Shown one piece after another: positions 17,242-26,287 of a stretch of 64,000 nt of DNA; positions within the stretch are counted from its first letter, which is position 1; every line of letters begins with the position of its first letter. The translations under genes were made by a program, and so were the position numbers. The stretch comes from SIAQ01 sp964484265 (GTDB taxonomy: Bacteria; Planctomycetota; Planctomycetia; Gemmatales; Gemmataceae): the NCBI GenBank assembly GCA_964484265.1, contig CAZAFH010000011.1, positions 1 through 64,000 on the forward strand, given 5' to 3'. The notes below the pieces were generated by a model, which was not told where the DNA came from, did no database searches, and saw nothing but the letters and a program-made list of their open reading frames with translations.

Positions 17242-18186
17242 TCAATCGGGTTTGCGAAACGCCTTGCGAAAATCCTCGTCGAGGCGATCGAACTGGTTCG
17301 GCGGCGCCGTGGCGACCTTCACGATCACGTCGACTTCCTTGCCGGTCGGAAACTGCAGCAAGAAACGGCGATTGCGGCCTGCTAATCGCAGGTCGAAAGT
17401 CGCTTCGTAAATGTGCATCTGCTCGTCGTTCTTGCCCTTCAGTTCAGGCATATCAGCGGCCAGCGCGGCGCCGCTCGAATGACCAAGCAGGTCCACGAGC
17501 TCCGATTTCACGAAGCGGTCAACGACTTTCGCGAGCTTGGCCTTGAAATCGTCATCGGTGAACTGAACGCTCTGGTAGGCGACATAGGCATCGCGGGCCA
17601 CGTTGACGAGGATGATGTCATCGGCCCAGACGTTCTCCGGCAGCTTGCTTTGCGGCTTGAGACGCGCCCACCCCGCCGACGGGCGATGCACGACGAGATC
17701 CCGCTGCTGAAACGCGATCTTGTACACGTCGGCATTGGTGTATTGCAGGCGATCGACAAATTTGAAATCACGCAAGAAACGATCCAGCCCGCCGACGCTC
17801 GGCAACAAATACTGAACGACCGCCAATACGGTCAGCACGCCGCCCACGATGATACCAGCCTTGGCGAGTTTGATGCCCTTGAGCTTTCCAGGCTTGCGTC
17901 GAATCTCACGGAGCGCGAACATGCCAAGGGCGATGCCAACGACGCCAAATCCCAAGAAACCGAGCACGAGTGATGTCGCGAGACTGTAAATCGCTAGCGC
18001 ACTCGTTCGGCGGTAGTCCGGCAGGTCGAGCGGCGGCGGAGCGGGAGGCGGCGGGGCAGGCGCTGCGGCGGGCGGGGGCGACGTCGGCAGCGGACGCGAA
18101 CAATCGGGGCACGGAATCTCCCGTCCCAGGAAGGAATCGTCAATCTCCAGCTTCGCGCCGCACTGGCATGTGACGGATAACGGCAT
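17242..18186 (-). CDS. Zinc-ribbon protein with DUF4190-like membrane segment
   Basis: About 314 residues from MPLSVTCQCGAKLEI (ATG 18186; ATG 18195 is equally possible). The frame is open to 18291, but that part reads through the palindrome at 18240-18295 and is unlikely to be translated. Seen: ribbon CQCGAKL ... CPDC, Pro/Ala-rich linker, then YRRTSALAIYSLATSLVLGF ... GIALGMFALREIRR and a second helix, the layout of DUF4190-type membrane segments; finally about 180 outer residues without a recognised domain. It heads the run of three zinc-ribbon membrane genes upstream of tyrA-purL. Confidence 0.78.
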   Translation of the reverse strand: MPLSVTCQCGAKLEIDDSFLGREIPCPDCSRPLPTSPPPAAAPAPPPPAPPPLDLPDYRRTSALAIYSLATSLVLGFLGFGVVGIALGMFALREIRRKPGKLKGIKLAKAGIIVGGVLTVLAVVQYLLPSVGGLDRFLRDFKFVDRLQYTNADVYKIAFQQRDLVVHRPSAGWARLKPQSKLPENVWADDIILVNVARDAYVAYQSVQFTDDDFKAKLAKVVDRFVKSELVDLLGHSSGAALAADMPELKGKNDEQMHIYEATFDLRLAGRNRRFLLQFPTGKEVDVIVKVATAPPNQFDRLDEDFRKAFRKPD

Positions 18187-18239
18187 ACCGGCCATCCACG
18201 TGAGGTTATGTAAGAAGAATAACTTCCCGCTTGTCTTTA

Positions 18240-18295
18240 CCGCTTGCGGCTTAGCGCTCCGCATGGCACCGCGCTGAGCGCTAAGCCGCAAGCGG
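18240..18295. repeat. Perfect 20-base inverted repeat downstream of ccsA-type gene
   Basis: CCGCTTGCGGCTTAGCGCTC (18240-18259) and its exact reverse complement (18276-18295) with a 16-base loop, between the stop of the cytochrome c assembly gene (18336) and the zinc-ribbon gene. It is the complete palindromic form of the repeat found singly at 8516, 9361 and 22762. It could act as a transcription-ending or mRNA-stabilising hairpin. Confidence 0.85.
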
Positions 18296-18335
18296 CAAAT
18301 GCGGTGTCACCGTCCCGACTGCTTTCATTCTAGCC

Positions 18336-20168
18336 TCACGCCGGCTTGGGGGCGACATCCGTCGGCAGCGTCGCCGCGTGACCGGGCGGCCTGAAGCTCG
18401 CCCACATATTCAACGGCAAGAAGCAACCGAGACCGGCGATGGCCAGGAAGCCGAAATCGATCGTCACGAGCGACACCATCGCGCCTTGCCGGAACCCGTA
18501 GGAATGCAGGCCCACGCCCAGGAAATTCGTGCCGAACCACGACCACGAAGTGACGATGATGCCCAGCACGCTCAGCACGGCAATTCCGCGGTGCTTCACC
18601 ATGCCGCCCCAGCGTGCATGCAGGATCAGCGCGATCCAGATGACGATCAGCAAGGCGCCGTTCTCCTTCGGATCCCAGCCCCAGAATCGGCCCCAGGAAT
18701 AGTCGGCCCACAACCCGCCGAGCACCGTCCCAACGAAGCTCAGAAACATGCCCGTACAGAGCACGCCATAGGTCATGCGCGTGAGATTGGCCGAGCCTTC
18801 GCCGCGCAGCTTTTCGGTGAAGATGCCGAGCAGAATATATGCGATGCCCATGAACCCGGCGACAAACGCCGCTGTATATCCAAGTGTGATGCAAGTGACG
18901 TGGGTCGCCAGCCAAAAATTGGTGTCGAGCACGGCTTGCATCATTTCCAGTGTATCGCCCGACATGCTGAGCATGTGCGCGATGATCAGCGAGCAGAAAC
19001 CCGTGACATTGCCGATGACCAGGGCGATGCCGTTTTTGAAGATCCACTCGGAGATCATGCAAACGAGCACGCAACCCAGTCCGATGAATACCGCGGAAGA
19101 ATAGAGATTGGTCACGAAGACGAACATGCGATCCTGCAGATACATGCGGATCACAAGTCCCGACAGGTGGAACACGAACGCCACTGCCATCGCCGCGAGG
19201 CACGCATTCTTGACTGGCCGGCTCCACTCGGTGGGAAACCAGGTCAATGCTCCGATCAGAGCGAGAACGATGTAGACCTCAAGACAGCGATAGAACGGCG
19301 CGAACTCGTTGAAGAATATTTCCACGCCGATGGCGCGCATCTTCGTCGGCGACTCGACTCGCTGTTCTTCGATGTATTCGCCAAGAACGCGATTGAACGT
19401 TCGCTTGTCGTCCGCGCTGTACGCCGTGATGAGTTGACGCAGAACGGCATACGTACGAGCGTCGGCCGTCTTGGGCAGCTTGTTCATCGCATACAGGCGA
19501 CCGTATTCCATGTGGCCTTCGCGGAACGGCTTCCATTGGTCCGTGCCATCGGGATTGGGAATCACGAGCGGCGAGCCCTGGCCGCAGGTACGCAGAAAGA
19601 GGTTCAGGTGCTGCCAAAGCTCGGCGACTTTGGCGTCGAAGAGGTTCATGTTCTTCGGATCGACGCCCTTGATTCCTGCGTCTTCGTCGCCGATCACGCG
19701 TGCCGCTTCTTTGGCCAGATCCTTGTACTTTGGCGCAATGTCGGAGATCGAGAATCGCAGGCCCGGCTTGCGTTCGAGCTGCAGCAGCGCAATGACCTGG
19801 TCATTCTCGATGCGGATAAACGGTACGTTCACAATCGGATTCTCGGCGTTCCGCGGCAGCAGGTCCTCCATCACGCGGTCGCCGGGAATCGGCGTCGCCA
19901 GGCAGTCGAGGAACCACTTCGTGGCCGGAAAGGCGTTGCCCTTTTGATCGTACAGCGTCTGCCGGTGCGAGATAATCATCAGGTTGGTGCGCGCCACCGT
20001 ATCGATCGGTTTGAGTCGGCCGCCGTCGTAGCACATGATGTGGCCAAATTCGCGGTAGTTGAAATCGCCGGCATGGCCGCGCGGAGGCATCATGCGGTAG
20101 CCGAAATAACCCAGCGTCAGCACGACGAAAATCACCGGCAGGTATTTCTGGAACGTCAAGCGGTTCAT
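18336..20168 (-). CDS. ccsA: Cytochrome c assembly protein, CcsA/ResC type
   Basis: 610 residues from the ATG at 20168, chosen because GGAGGA lies just upstream and ATGA overlaps the ResB stop. System II cytochrome c maturation: the CcsA partner handles heme delivery across the membrane. Seen: N-terminal membrane helix (YLPVIFVVLTLGYFGY), a large outer region (about 28-330), then a polytopic C-terminal half with the tryptophan-rich heme motif WGRFWGWDPKENGAL and histidines in predicted outer loops. The long soluble insert is larger than in plain CcsA. Together with ResB it would assemble c-type cytochromes such as the CxxCH proteins at 4347 and 31082. Confidence 0.9.
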   Translation of the reverse strand: MNRLTFQKYLPVIFVVLTLGYFGYRMMPPRGHAGDFNYREFGHIMCYDGGRLKPIDTVARTNLMIISHRQTLYDQKGNAFPATKWFLDCLATPIPGDRVMEDLLPRNAENPIVNVPFIRIENDQVIALLQLERKPGLRFSISDIAPKYKDLAKEAARVIGDEDAGIKGVDPKNMNLFDAKVAELWQHLNLFLRTCGQGSPLVIPNPDGTDQWKPFREGHMEYGRLYAMNKLPKTADARTYAVLRQLITAYSADDKRTFNRVLGEYIEEQRVESPTKMRAIGVEIFFNEFAPFYRCLEVYIVLALIGALTWFPTEWSRPVKNACLAAMAVAFVFHLSGLVIRMYLQDRMFVFVTNLYSSAVFIGLGCVLVCMISEWIFKNGIALVIGNVTGFCSLIIAHMLSMSGDTLEMMQAVLDTNFWLATHVTCITLGYTAAFVAGFMGIAYILLGIFTEKLRGEGSANLTRMTYGVLCTGMFLSFVGTVLGGLWADYSWGRFWGWDPKENGALLIVIWIALILHARWGGMVKHRGIAVLSVLGIIVTSWSWFGTNFLGVGLHSYGFRQGAMVSLVTIDFGFLAIAGLGCFLPLNMWASFRPPGHAATLPTDVAPKPA

Positions 20169-21466
20169 ACGGTCCTCCGTTTGGCGAGAAACTTCCTGAG
20201 CGTGTAGCCGAAATGGACCAGCATGCCCACTCCGACGAGAAGGCACGAGAGATAGGGCAGCAACCAACCCGGGTTTCGCACGACCTGGAGCACCGTGCCA
20301 TCGGCTTTTCGCGTGAATGGGTCGGTCGTCCACGACGACTGGTAGAACGTCTCGCCGCGATAATAGAGCGGCGAATTCATGTAGATTTCCACTTCGCGCT
20401 CGTGTCCATCCTCCTCGACGATCTTGACATAGCTGCGGAAATCGCGCGGCTTGGTCGTACCGGGGAAAACCTTATGCGAGAACTTCGTCAGGTGCAGGTA
20501 GTAAGGCCGGGTCGTTTGTTTGAAGCGTAGAGCGATCTTCATTTTTTTGCCGTCGACTTCCATCCATTGCGCATCCAGATGCGCGCTGACCAGCCAGGTG
20601 CCGAGGTCCTTTCCGTCGCGTCCGGTGAGGGTGACGTACGCCGACGCGGCGTCGTGGCGCTGCTCGGGATCGACACCCGCGACGGGGTTGAGCTTCTTTG
20701 CCTGCATCCGCAAGCCAAGCCCCTTGTTTGCAAGATTGCGAACTCCATGATCGAGTCCGATGATATCGGAATTCGACATGAAATTCAGGACATAGATCTT
20801 GAATGGCAGACGTTCGTCATCGACCTCCGAATTGGTCTGAAGCAGCGCCTGTGGCACGGTGACGATGTCGTCCTCCTGGTCATTGATACGGCGAATCACG
20901 ACGAATTCCGGCTCGCCGCCTTGTGTGACCTGGTTTGTCGTTTGGCCTTCCTTGATCGGCATTTGGCCTTCGATGGCGTACACACCGGTGATGACTTCAC
21001 CGGCCATGAGAACGATGATGCCGAGGTGAATGACGATAATGCCGGCGCGATTCCATGCAAGCTTGAAGCGCACCGCATGAGCGGCGAGCAGATTGACGAA
21101 CATCGCCCCGCCGATGAGCCAACCGCCCGGGAACGGAATCTGTGTTGCCGTGTCCTCGACGCAGTTGAACATCAATACTTTGAGCGGAATCCAGACTATG
21201 CCGCTGCGGAAGTAAAGTTTGACGACAGTCCACACGCCCGTGTCCACCTGCGCGAGCGTGCCCCAGAAGACGATGCACATCGACAGCGCGAAAAGAAAAA
21301 CGGTGATGCGCAGGTCGGCGAGCATCACGAGAGCTTGATACACCGGATGCGCGGGCTTGCGCTTCGAGTCAGGCGCGGTTTCGGGCAACACGTGCTTCGG
21401 AGCATCGGTGATTCCCGTCTCCATCGGTTTCGGCGGGTGTGCTTGAATGGCAGAGGTTTCCATCAC
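20165..21466 (-). CDS. resB: ResB-like cytochrome c biogenesis protein
   Basis: 433 residues. Partner of CcsA in System II maturation, thought to pass apocytochrome or heme. Seen: about four membrane helices (ITVFLFALSMCIVFWGTLAQ near 55-74; GGAMFVNLLAAHAVRF; GIIVIHLGIIVLMAGEVITG; a final one near the C-terminus LPYLSCLLVGVGMLVHFGY) flanking an outer domain, and GETFYQSSW near the end, characteristic of ResB. The start is GTG 21466 or ATG 21463; GAGGA lies seven bases before the GTG. It overlaps ccsA by four bases and follows the lipoprotein gene by 43 bp. Confidence 0.88.
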   Translation of the reverse strand: MMETSAIQAHPPKPMETGITDAPKHVLPETAPDSKRKPAHPVYQALVMLADLRITVFLFALSMCIVFWGTLAQVDTGVWTVVKLYFRSGIVWIPLKVLMFNCVEDTATQIPFPGGWLIGGAMFVNLLAAHAVRFKLAWNRAGIIVIHLGIIVLMAGEVITGVYAIEGQMPIKEGQTTNQVTQGGEPEFVVIRRINDQEDDIVTVPQALLQTNSEVDDERLPFKIYVLNFMSNSDIIGLDHGVRNLANKGLGLRMQAKKLNPVAGVDPEQRHDAASAYVTLTGRDGKDLGTWLVSAHLDAQWMEVDGKKMKIALRFKQTTRPYYLHLTKFSHKVFPGTTKPRDFRSYVKIVEEDGHEREVEIYMNSPLYYRGETFYQSSWTTDPFTRKADGTVLQVVRNPGWLLPYLSCLLVGVGMLVHFGYTLRKFLAKRRTV

Positions 21467-21509
21467 TTACATTCCTCAAGGGGCGGCGGGCGCATATCAT
21501 CACGTGAGT

Positions 21510-22577
21510 CTAGGGCTCGGGCTGTCCTTGCAATCGGAACGATCGCACGAACGTTTCGAATTCCTGCTTGTGCCGAGTGATAAAATCGTTCGGCCCACTC
21601 ATTTTAACAAACCAACTCATCTTGCCCATCGGGATGATCACGCCGACGATTCGGTTCATCGCTTCGTCATCCGCGTCGGGGTTGGCCATGTCCACGATGA
21701 ATGCCTTCATGTCGCCGATCGGAAATTCGACCAACTCACGCTTGAGTGCGCCTTCCTTGAGCGGTTCCAGGTCGATTTGGCCCCGCCAGCGGTCGATATT
21801 CCCGGCAAGATCACCGCCCGCGCTGGAAAGAGTGACCTCGGCGGATTCCTCACCATCGGTGACTTCGTAAACCTCGACGAGAAACGGCGGCCTCGCCGGC
21901 TTGACGTTCCATCCGGGCGGCTTCTCCGAGCGGAAAGGACCGCGGCTTGGTCCAACCGGCAACTCGAACTTTTGCACCGCGACGGGCACGACGCCCGGCT
22001 TGCTGACCATGTGCGTGCCGAGACCGCGGAAATCGAGCCAGGTGATGTCGAATTTCTTCGCCTTTTCCTTGCGCAGCACTCCTGAGTCCAGCAGGTCGGC
22101 CAGGTTCTCCGTTTGAGGTACGTCCAGCTGCTTCTGCCAGCGATTCACATTGGGCAGCAGCGAGAATCCCTTGGCAGGAAACTTGGTTACTGTAACCTCA
22201 AGCTCTTTCGGCTCCGCGGGAATACGGTAGGACGCGTATCGTTCGCCGAACGGCGGATCCTTGGTCCAACCCTTCGGGTCTTCCCACAGGGCGGGCTTGG
22301 TTCGATTGGCGACGAACCGCACGGTCTTCACCATCGCGTCGAATTCGGGCACGTGCTCTCCGACTTTCGCCTCGGGACCAGAAAGGCGGAAGAACCAGAC
22401 GAATTTCTTCTGTTCGATGATCGCGACGCGCGTTCGCAGCTTCTCGCGATCGGGATATTTGACCTTCTCCTGGCGAATCTCCGTGTCCGGTTGACAGCCA
22501 GCCAAGGCCATGAAAAGGGTAGCGCCGATGCCGAAAGATGCCGCTTGAAAACGCACGAGTCGATCCTTGGAGTTCAT
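21510..22577 (-). CDS. Lipoprotein with duplicated module, next to cytochrome maturation genes
   Basis: 355 residues. Seen: signal peptide with lipobox LAGC (C28). The mature part has two related halves: VWFFRLSGPEAKV ... EFDAMVKTVRF near 58-92 recurs as SWFVKMSGPNDFI ... EFETFVRSFRL near 318-350, and NVNRWQKQLDVP recurs as NIDRWRGQIDLE. I recognise no named domain. It is the first gene of a minus-strand run with resB and ccsA (gap 43 bp), so a helper role at the membrane in cytochrome maturation is possible; this is context only. Confidence 0.8.
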   Translation of the reverse strand: MNSKDRLVRFQAASFGIGATLFMALAGCQPDTEIRQEKVKYPDREKLRTRVAIIEQKKFVWFFRLSGPEAKVGEHVPEFDAMVKTVRFVANRTKPALWEDPKGWTKDPPFGERYASYRIPAEPKELEVTVTKFPAKGFSLLPNVNRWQKQLDVPQTENLADLLDSGVLRKEKAKKFDITWLDFRGLGTHMVSKPGVVPVAVQKFELPVGPSRGPFRSEKPPGWNVKPARPPFLVEVYEVTDGEESAEVTLSSAGGDLAGNIDRWRGQIDLEPLKEGALKRELVEFPIGDMKAFIVDMANPDADDEAMNRIVGVIIPMGKMSWFVKMSGPNDFITRHKQEFETFVRSFRLQGQPEP

Positions 22578-22761
22578 GAGTCAGGCAATAGCTATGGTTA
22601 CATGTCGAAGCGGGGCAGTCAAGGTTGGTTGCGGAAGGCGGTATCGATTCTGGGCCGTCGGGAGGGAAGAAAAATTTGCCATCACCGGTATTATGACGCC
22701 GAATGGGCACCAAAAGCAAGCGAATTTCCGAAAATCTGTGAAATCGACGCTTCACCTATTT

Positions 22762-22781
22762 CCGCTTGCGGCTTAGCGCTC
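22762..22781. repeat. Interspersed repeat, CCGCTTGCGGCTTAGCGCTC family
   Basis: Exact 20-base copy in the 288-bp gap between the divergent lipoprotein (22577) and hydrolase (22866) genes. A partial inverted match (GAACCGCGAGCGG) follows, so it is half of a decayed palindrome. Confidence 0.65.
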
Positions 22782-22865
22782 AACTCGTACGAACCGCGAG
22801 CGGTAGATCCCCAGGAATCCTTCATACAATCAATGGTGGAAATCTTCAATCGAATGGGTTTCACC

Positions 22866-23708
22866 ATGCCACGCTGGAAAATTGCCGCAGTGCAGATGGA
22901 TTGCACTTTCGCGGAGAAGGCCAAGAACCTGGAATCGATCCGTGCACGCTTTCATGAGGCGGCGGGCAATGAAGCCAAGCTCGTCATATTCCCCGAGTGT
23001 GTTCTGCCCGGGTACTGCTTCGAGAGCATCGACGAGGCCCGGCCGCATGCCGAGCCGATCCCGGGACCGAGCACGCAGACGCTCGCCGCGGATTGTGCCG
23101 CGCTTGGCGTCTGGACCGTGGTCGGGATGCTGGAGGACGCGGGCGACAAATTGTTCAACGTGGCGGTCCTCATTGGCCCGGCAGGCGTGCATGCCGTGTA
23201 TCGCAAGATACACTTGCCGTTCTTGGGAGTCGATCGCTTCACGACGCCGGGCGATCAGCCGTTTGCGGTGCATGATCTCGGCGGATTGCGTATTGGTATG
23301 AACATATGCTACGACGGCAGCTTTCCTGAATCGGCCCGATGTCTGATGCTCGCTGGCGCCGACCTTATCGTCTTGCCGACAAATTGGCCCACCGGCGCGA
23401 TTAGCACCGCACGCACCCTGATCCCCGCGCGTGCTCTCGAAAATCACGTCTATTACGCCGCCGTCGATCGGGTTGGCACGGAGCGCGGTTTCAAGTTCAT
23501 CGGCATGAGCCGAATTCTCGGCTGCATGGGCGAATTCCTGGCAGTCTCCGATGACGATCAGCCGGCGATCCTCTATGCCGAAATCGACCCGGAAAAGGCT
23601 CGCAACAAGCATCTCGTCAATATCCCCGGCAAGTACGAACTTCATCGTAGCCGCGACCGCAGGCCGGAGTTGTATGCGCCCATTTGCGTGCGAGAACCGA
23701 GCCGTTGA
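22866..23708 (+). CDS. Carbon-nitrogen hydrolase (nitrilase superfamily)
   Basis: 280 residues from the ATG at 22866 (MPRWKIAAVQMD, the usual family start); in-frame ATGs at 22834 and 22855 would add a few residues. Nitrilase-superfamily enzymes hydrolyse C-N bonds of amides or nitriles. Seen: the complete Glu-Lys-Cys triad, E44 in FPECVLPGY, K114 in YRKIHLP, C148 in NICYDGSFPE, with normal spacing and length. The substrate class (omega-amidase, N-carbamoyl hydrolase or other) cannot be settled. Divergent from the resB/ccsA run; the upstream gap carries a half palindrome. Confidence 0.88.
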   Translation: MPRWKIAAVQMDCTFAEKAKNLESIRARFHEAAGNEAKLVIFPECVLPGYCFESIDEARPHAEPIPGPSTQTLAADCAALGVWTVVGMLEDAGDKLFNVAVLIGPAGVHAVYRKIHLPFLGVDRFTTPGDQPFAVHDLGGLRIGMNICYDGSFPESARCLMLAGADLIVLPTNWPTGAISTARTLIPARALENHVYYAAVDRVGTERGFKFIGMSRILGCMGEFLAVSDDDQPAILYAEIDPEKARNKHLVNIPGKYELHRSRDRRPELYAPICVREPSR

Positions 23709-23798
23709 TAAAGACAAACATTTCGTCCGCACAGGGCGAAATGAAATGCTATGCTGCAAACGAGGCGTTACTGTGCGCATCGTGCGGCGGAGCATTCC

Positions 23799-24830
23799 AT
23801 GTTCGACCATGACTTTCTGTGTTGCCCGAAGTGTGAAGCGAGTTTGTCCCTCGACCAGTCAATTCGTTGCGTACGTTGTGGCGAAATAGGGCGAACGCGA
23901 GGCGCGGGTTTCCTGGATTTCAATGATAAAGCCGCGGACGTCGCCGCCTCGCCCATGTCCTGGCCAGACGATTTCGTACGGCGTCTGCCGGTGTGGGCAG
24001 AATCACCCGAACAAACGATCAAAAGTGATGAGCTGCATCGACACGGCCTGGCGACGAGTAATGGAGAACTGAATCCGCTTGGCCGAGTCGTCAAGTACCA
24101 TCTCGATGAATTTCGCTGGCAAGCGGGACGCGGCGGTCTCGACGGCGTCCTCGACCTTGACGAGTTCGGGGCGAATCTCCAGGTTCTTGACGTAGGCTGC
24201 GGCGCAGGTCAGACGCTACGGCGTCTCGCGATCGAATCTCAAAAATCCGTGGAATTGTTCGGCGTCGATTGCGATACCACGGCACTGGCGCTCGGTTCTC
24301 GGCTGGCTGCCGTCGAAGGAATCCCGCTGACGATGGTCTCGACCTCCGGAGTGGAGTTGCCGTTTCGCGAAGCCTCATTCGATCTCGTAATTACGCGAGT
24401 CGCCTTGAACTACATGCGTCAGCCTCTTGCACTGCGGGAGATGACGCGCGTGTTAAAGCCTGGCGGTTTCTTTTTCTGTAGGGTAGAAAATATTTGGCAT
24501 GATCTTGGCCTGATCTGGCGGTCGCCGAGCGTCAAAGCATTTGTGTGCCGTGTGCGCGATTTTCTGTGGGGATCGATTCACACCACCACGGGTTGGCAGC
24601 CGACACCTGGGAGCCTGCTTCGCGGCGGCCGAGCGTTTGCTTCGAGCTTTCGTCTGCGTAGAACGCTGCTCGGAAACGATTGCGAGGTTGTTCACGCGGC
24701 GCCAAGTCCGAACGGGCCGATCCACCTGGGCAATCGCACGCAAACGATTATTATCGCACGCAAGAAAAAAGCAGTGCCGGCTGTTTCGCCACTACGCGCG
24801 AGCCAGACGTCCGCCACGATAAGAACCTGA
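23799..24830 (+). CDS. Class I SAM-dependent methyltransferase with N-terminal zinc ribbon
   Basis: 343 residues from MFDHDFLCCPKC (ATG 23799). Seen: N-terminal Trm112-like ribbon (CCPKC ... CVRCGEIGR), then a Rossmann methyltransferase core with motif I VLDVGCGAGQTLRRL, the acidic FGVDCD, ELPFREASFDLVITR and the post-motif REMTRVLKPGGFFFCRV. The C-terminal 100 residues are unassigned. This layout matches methyltransferase-11-type enzymes; the substrate is unknown. It stands alone between the hydrolase and the DUF1559 operon. Confidence 0.82.
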   Translation: MFDHDFLCCPKCEASLSLDQSIRCVRCGEIGRTRGAGFLDFNDKAADVAASPMSWPDDFVRRLPVWAESPEQTIKSDELHRHGLATSNGELNPLGRVVKYHLDEFRWQAGRGGLDGVLDLDEFGANLQVLDVGCGAGQTLRRLAIESQKSVELFGVDCDTTALALGSRLAAVEGIPLTMVSTSGVELPFREASFDLVITRVALNYMRQPLALREMTRVLKPGGFFFCRVENIWHDLGLIWRSPSVKAFVCRVRDFLWGSIHTTTGWQPTPGSLLRGGRAFASSFRLRRTLLGNDCEVVHAAPSPNGPIHLGNRTQTIIIARKKKAVPAVSPLRASQTSATIRT

Positions 24831-24853
24831 TGCTCCCGACCATCGAGGTTCTC

Positions 24854-24882
24854 TTGCGGCAAAAAGAAACAGGTCCTATAAT
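24854..24882 (+). promoter_or_regulatory. Candidate sigma70-type promoter of DUF1559 operon
   Basis: TTGCGG (24854-24859), 17-base spacer, TATAAT (24877-24882), 41 bases before the DUF1559 ATG at 24924. A perfect -10 with ideal spacing; the -35 matches TTGACA at four of six positions. Confidence 0.55.
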
Positions 24883-24923
24883 ATAATTCTAATAAATCTC
24901 TCCACCCACCCAGGCGATTTGCC

Positions 24924-25850
24924 ATGCGATCCCAACGAGCGTCTGCTTTTACGTTGATCGAATTACTGGTGGTCATCGCCATTATCGCCATTCTCATCGC
25001 GCTCCTCGTGCCTGCGGTGCAAAAAGTCCGCGAATCCGCTGCTCGTTTGCAGTGCGGCAATAATCTTCGGCAGATCGTCCTTGCGTCGCATGGTTTTCAC
25101 GATGCGAACAAGTTTTTTCCCTCGGGCAGCAAGGGGCCGATGAACGGGAACGGCAGCTTTCCCGCCGGATGGAATGACACGGTGGTGAGCACGTCGCTGC
25201 CCTACGGACACTTCAGCTGGGCGGCGATCATCTTGCCGTTTGTCGATCAGAAACCGCTGTACGACATGATCGACTTCAACAAGCCCGCGTACTCGAATCA
25301 CGTCTGGGACTCGATCGGCGATCGCGGGCCTGCAGGCGACCCCGCGAATGCCGCCGCGGCCGTTCTTTGCCCCGCTGTTTATTACTGCCCTGGCGCCAGA
25401 CGCGTGGCTTACTGGAATGAGCAAAAGGACTACGGCATCAATGGTGACGGCGGCTGCTGCCCTGAACGAACGCAGGCCGGCATGAGAGGTGTGGCCTACG
25501 TCAATAGCCAGGTCAAAATGGGCCAGGTCACCGATGGAACCAGCAATACTCTAATGTTCACCGATCTCGCTCATTGGTCCGTTCACAGCTGGGCGGCGAC
25601 CGACAAAGGCAGCAACCCGTTCCTTTTCGTTCATCACGAATCGCAAGGATATGTACAAGGAACTTCCAACGGCGGAGTCATGAACGCCAACTCCACCAAC
25701 AACCGCGCTCCCCAGAGCAATCACCCCGGCGGATGCCAGGCCGCCATGTGCGATGGTCGCGTCATCTGGCTGGCGAATGAAATCGACGTCAACGTCTATA
25801 ACGCGCTGTTCACCATCGCGGGCAATGAAACCGTTGACGTTCCGCAATGA
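24924..25850 (+). CDS. DUF1559 prepilin-like protein
   Basis: 308 residues, the intact counterpart of the damaged gene at 7449. Seen: type IV prepilin-like N-terminus (SAFTLIELLVVIAIIAIL, residues 8-25) with the processing-type FTLIE, LLVPAVQKVRESAARLQCGN, a DUF1559 body with LRQIVLASHGFHDANKFFPS, and a C-terminal SNHPGGCQAAMCDGRVIWLA, the family's H ... G ... DG tail. These proteins are inserted in or exported through the inner membrane; their job is unsettled. The stop overlaps the ATG of the next lipoprotein gene (ATGA), so the pair is translationally coupled. Confidence 0.92.
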   Translation: MRSQRASAFTLIELLVVIAIIAILIALLVPAVQKVRESAARLQCGNNLRQIVLASHGFHDANKFFPSGSKGPMNGNGSFPAGWNDTVVSTSLPYGHFSWAAIILPFVDQKPLYDMIDFNKPAYSNHVWDSIGDRGPAGDPANAAAAVLCPAVYYCPGARRVAYWNEQKDYGINGDGGCCPERTQAGMRGVAYVNSQVKMGQVTDGTSNTLMFTDLAHWSVHSWAATDKGSNPFLFVHHESQGYVQGTSNGGVMNANSTNNRAPQSNHPGGCQAAMCDGRVIWLANEIDVNVYNALFTIAGNETVDVPQ

Positions 25851-26287
25851 CATGGGTGTCGCACGTGAGATTTCGGCCGTTGACTTCGATGTTGTTTGGC
25901 GTGATCGCCCTCTTGGGTGTCATCGGTTGCGGCCCTGCGCTTGTGCCTGTCACCGGCGTTTGCAAACGCAACGGCAAACCGGTGTCGCATCTTTCGCTGG
26001 TGTTCGCGCCGAAAACCGGCAAGCCGCTCTGGAACGCCACCGACGACGATGGCCGATTCGCGTTCAAAACCGAAGGCGACCAAAAAGGGATCCCGATCGG
26101 CACCTATTCCGTCATCGTCAGCTTTCAATTCCGCACGCCGCAGGAAGAAATGAACCACCTCGCCGGCAAGTTTCACTTTCATCCAGATAAAGACATTATC
26201 GTCAAAAAGTACGGTTCCACTGCGCCAGAGCCGTTGGTTGTTGAGATCACTCACGCCAATCAAGAACTGGAATTGAATCTGAATTAA
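25847..26287 (+). CDS. Small lipoprotein coupled to DUF1559 gene
   Basis: 146 residues. Seen: hydrophobic signal and lipobox LGVIGC (C28); mature part VTGVCKRNGKPVSHLSLVFA ... DDGRFAFKTEG ... IPIGTYSVIV is a beta-sandwich pattern like carboxypeptidase-regulatory/transthyretin-like domains. The four-base overlap with the DUF1559 stop shows co-translation. The same order (DUF1559 then a small lipoprotein of this fold) occurs at 8324-6948. Function unknown. Confidence 0.85.
   Translation: MTWVSHVRFRPLTSMLFGVIALLGVIGCGPALVPVTGVCKRNGKPVSHLSLVFAPKTGKPLWNATDDDGRFAFKTEGDQKGIPIGTYSVIVSFQFRTPQEEMNHLAGKFHFHPDKDIIVKKYGSTAPEPLVVEITHANQELELNLN

Noticed and set aside
18378..20207. 609-codon plus-strand open frame
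   Set aside because: Antisense to the cytochrome c assembly gene; composition is rich in Arg/His/Glu and has no motif. A by-product of GC-rich codon usage.
20567..21580. 337-codon plus-strand open frame
   Set aside because: Antisense to resB; its end runs into intergenic DNA without homology.
22113..22865. 250-codon N-terminal extension of the nitrilase-family frame
   Set aside because: It overlaps the lipoprotein gene on the other strand and passes through a repeat; the family starts at 22866.
22830..23810. 326-codon minus-strand open frame
   Set aside because: Antisense to the nitrilase-family gene, whose catalytic triad is complete.
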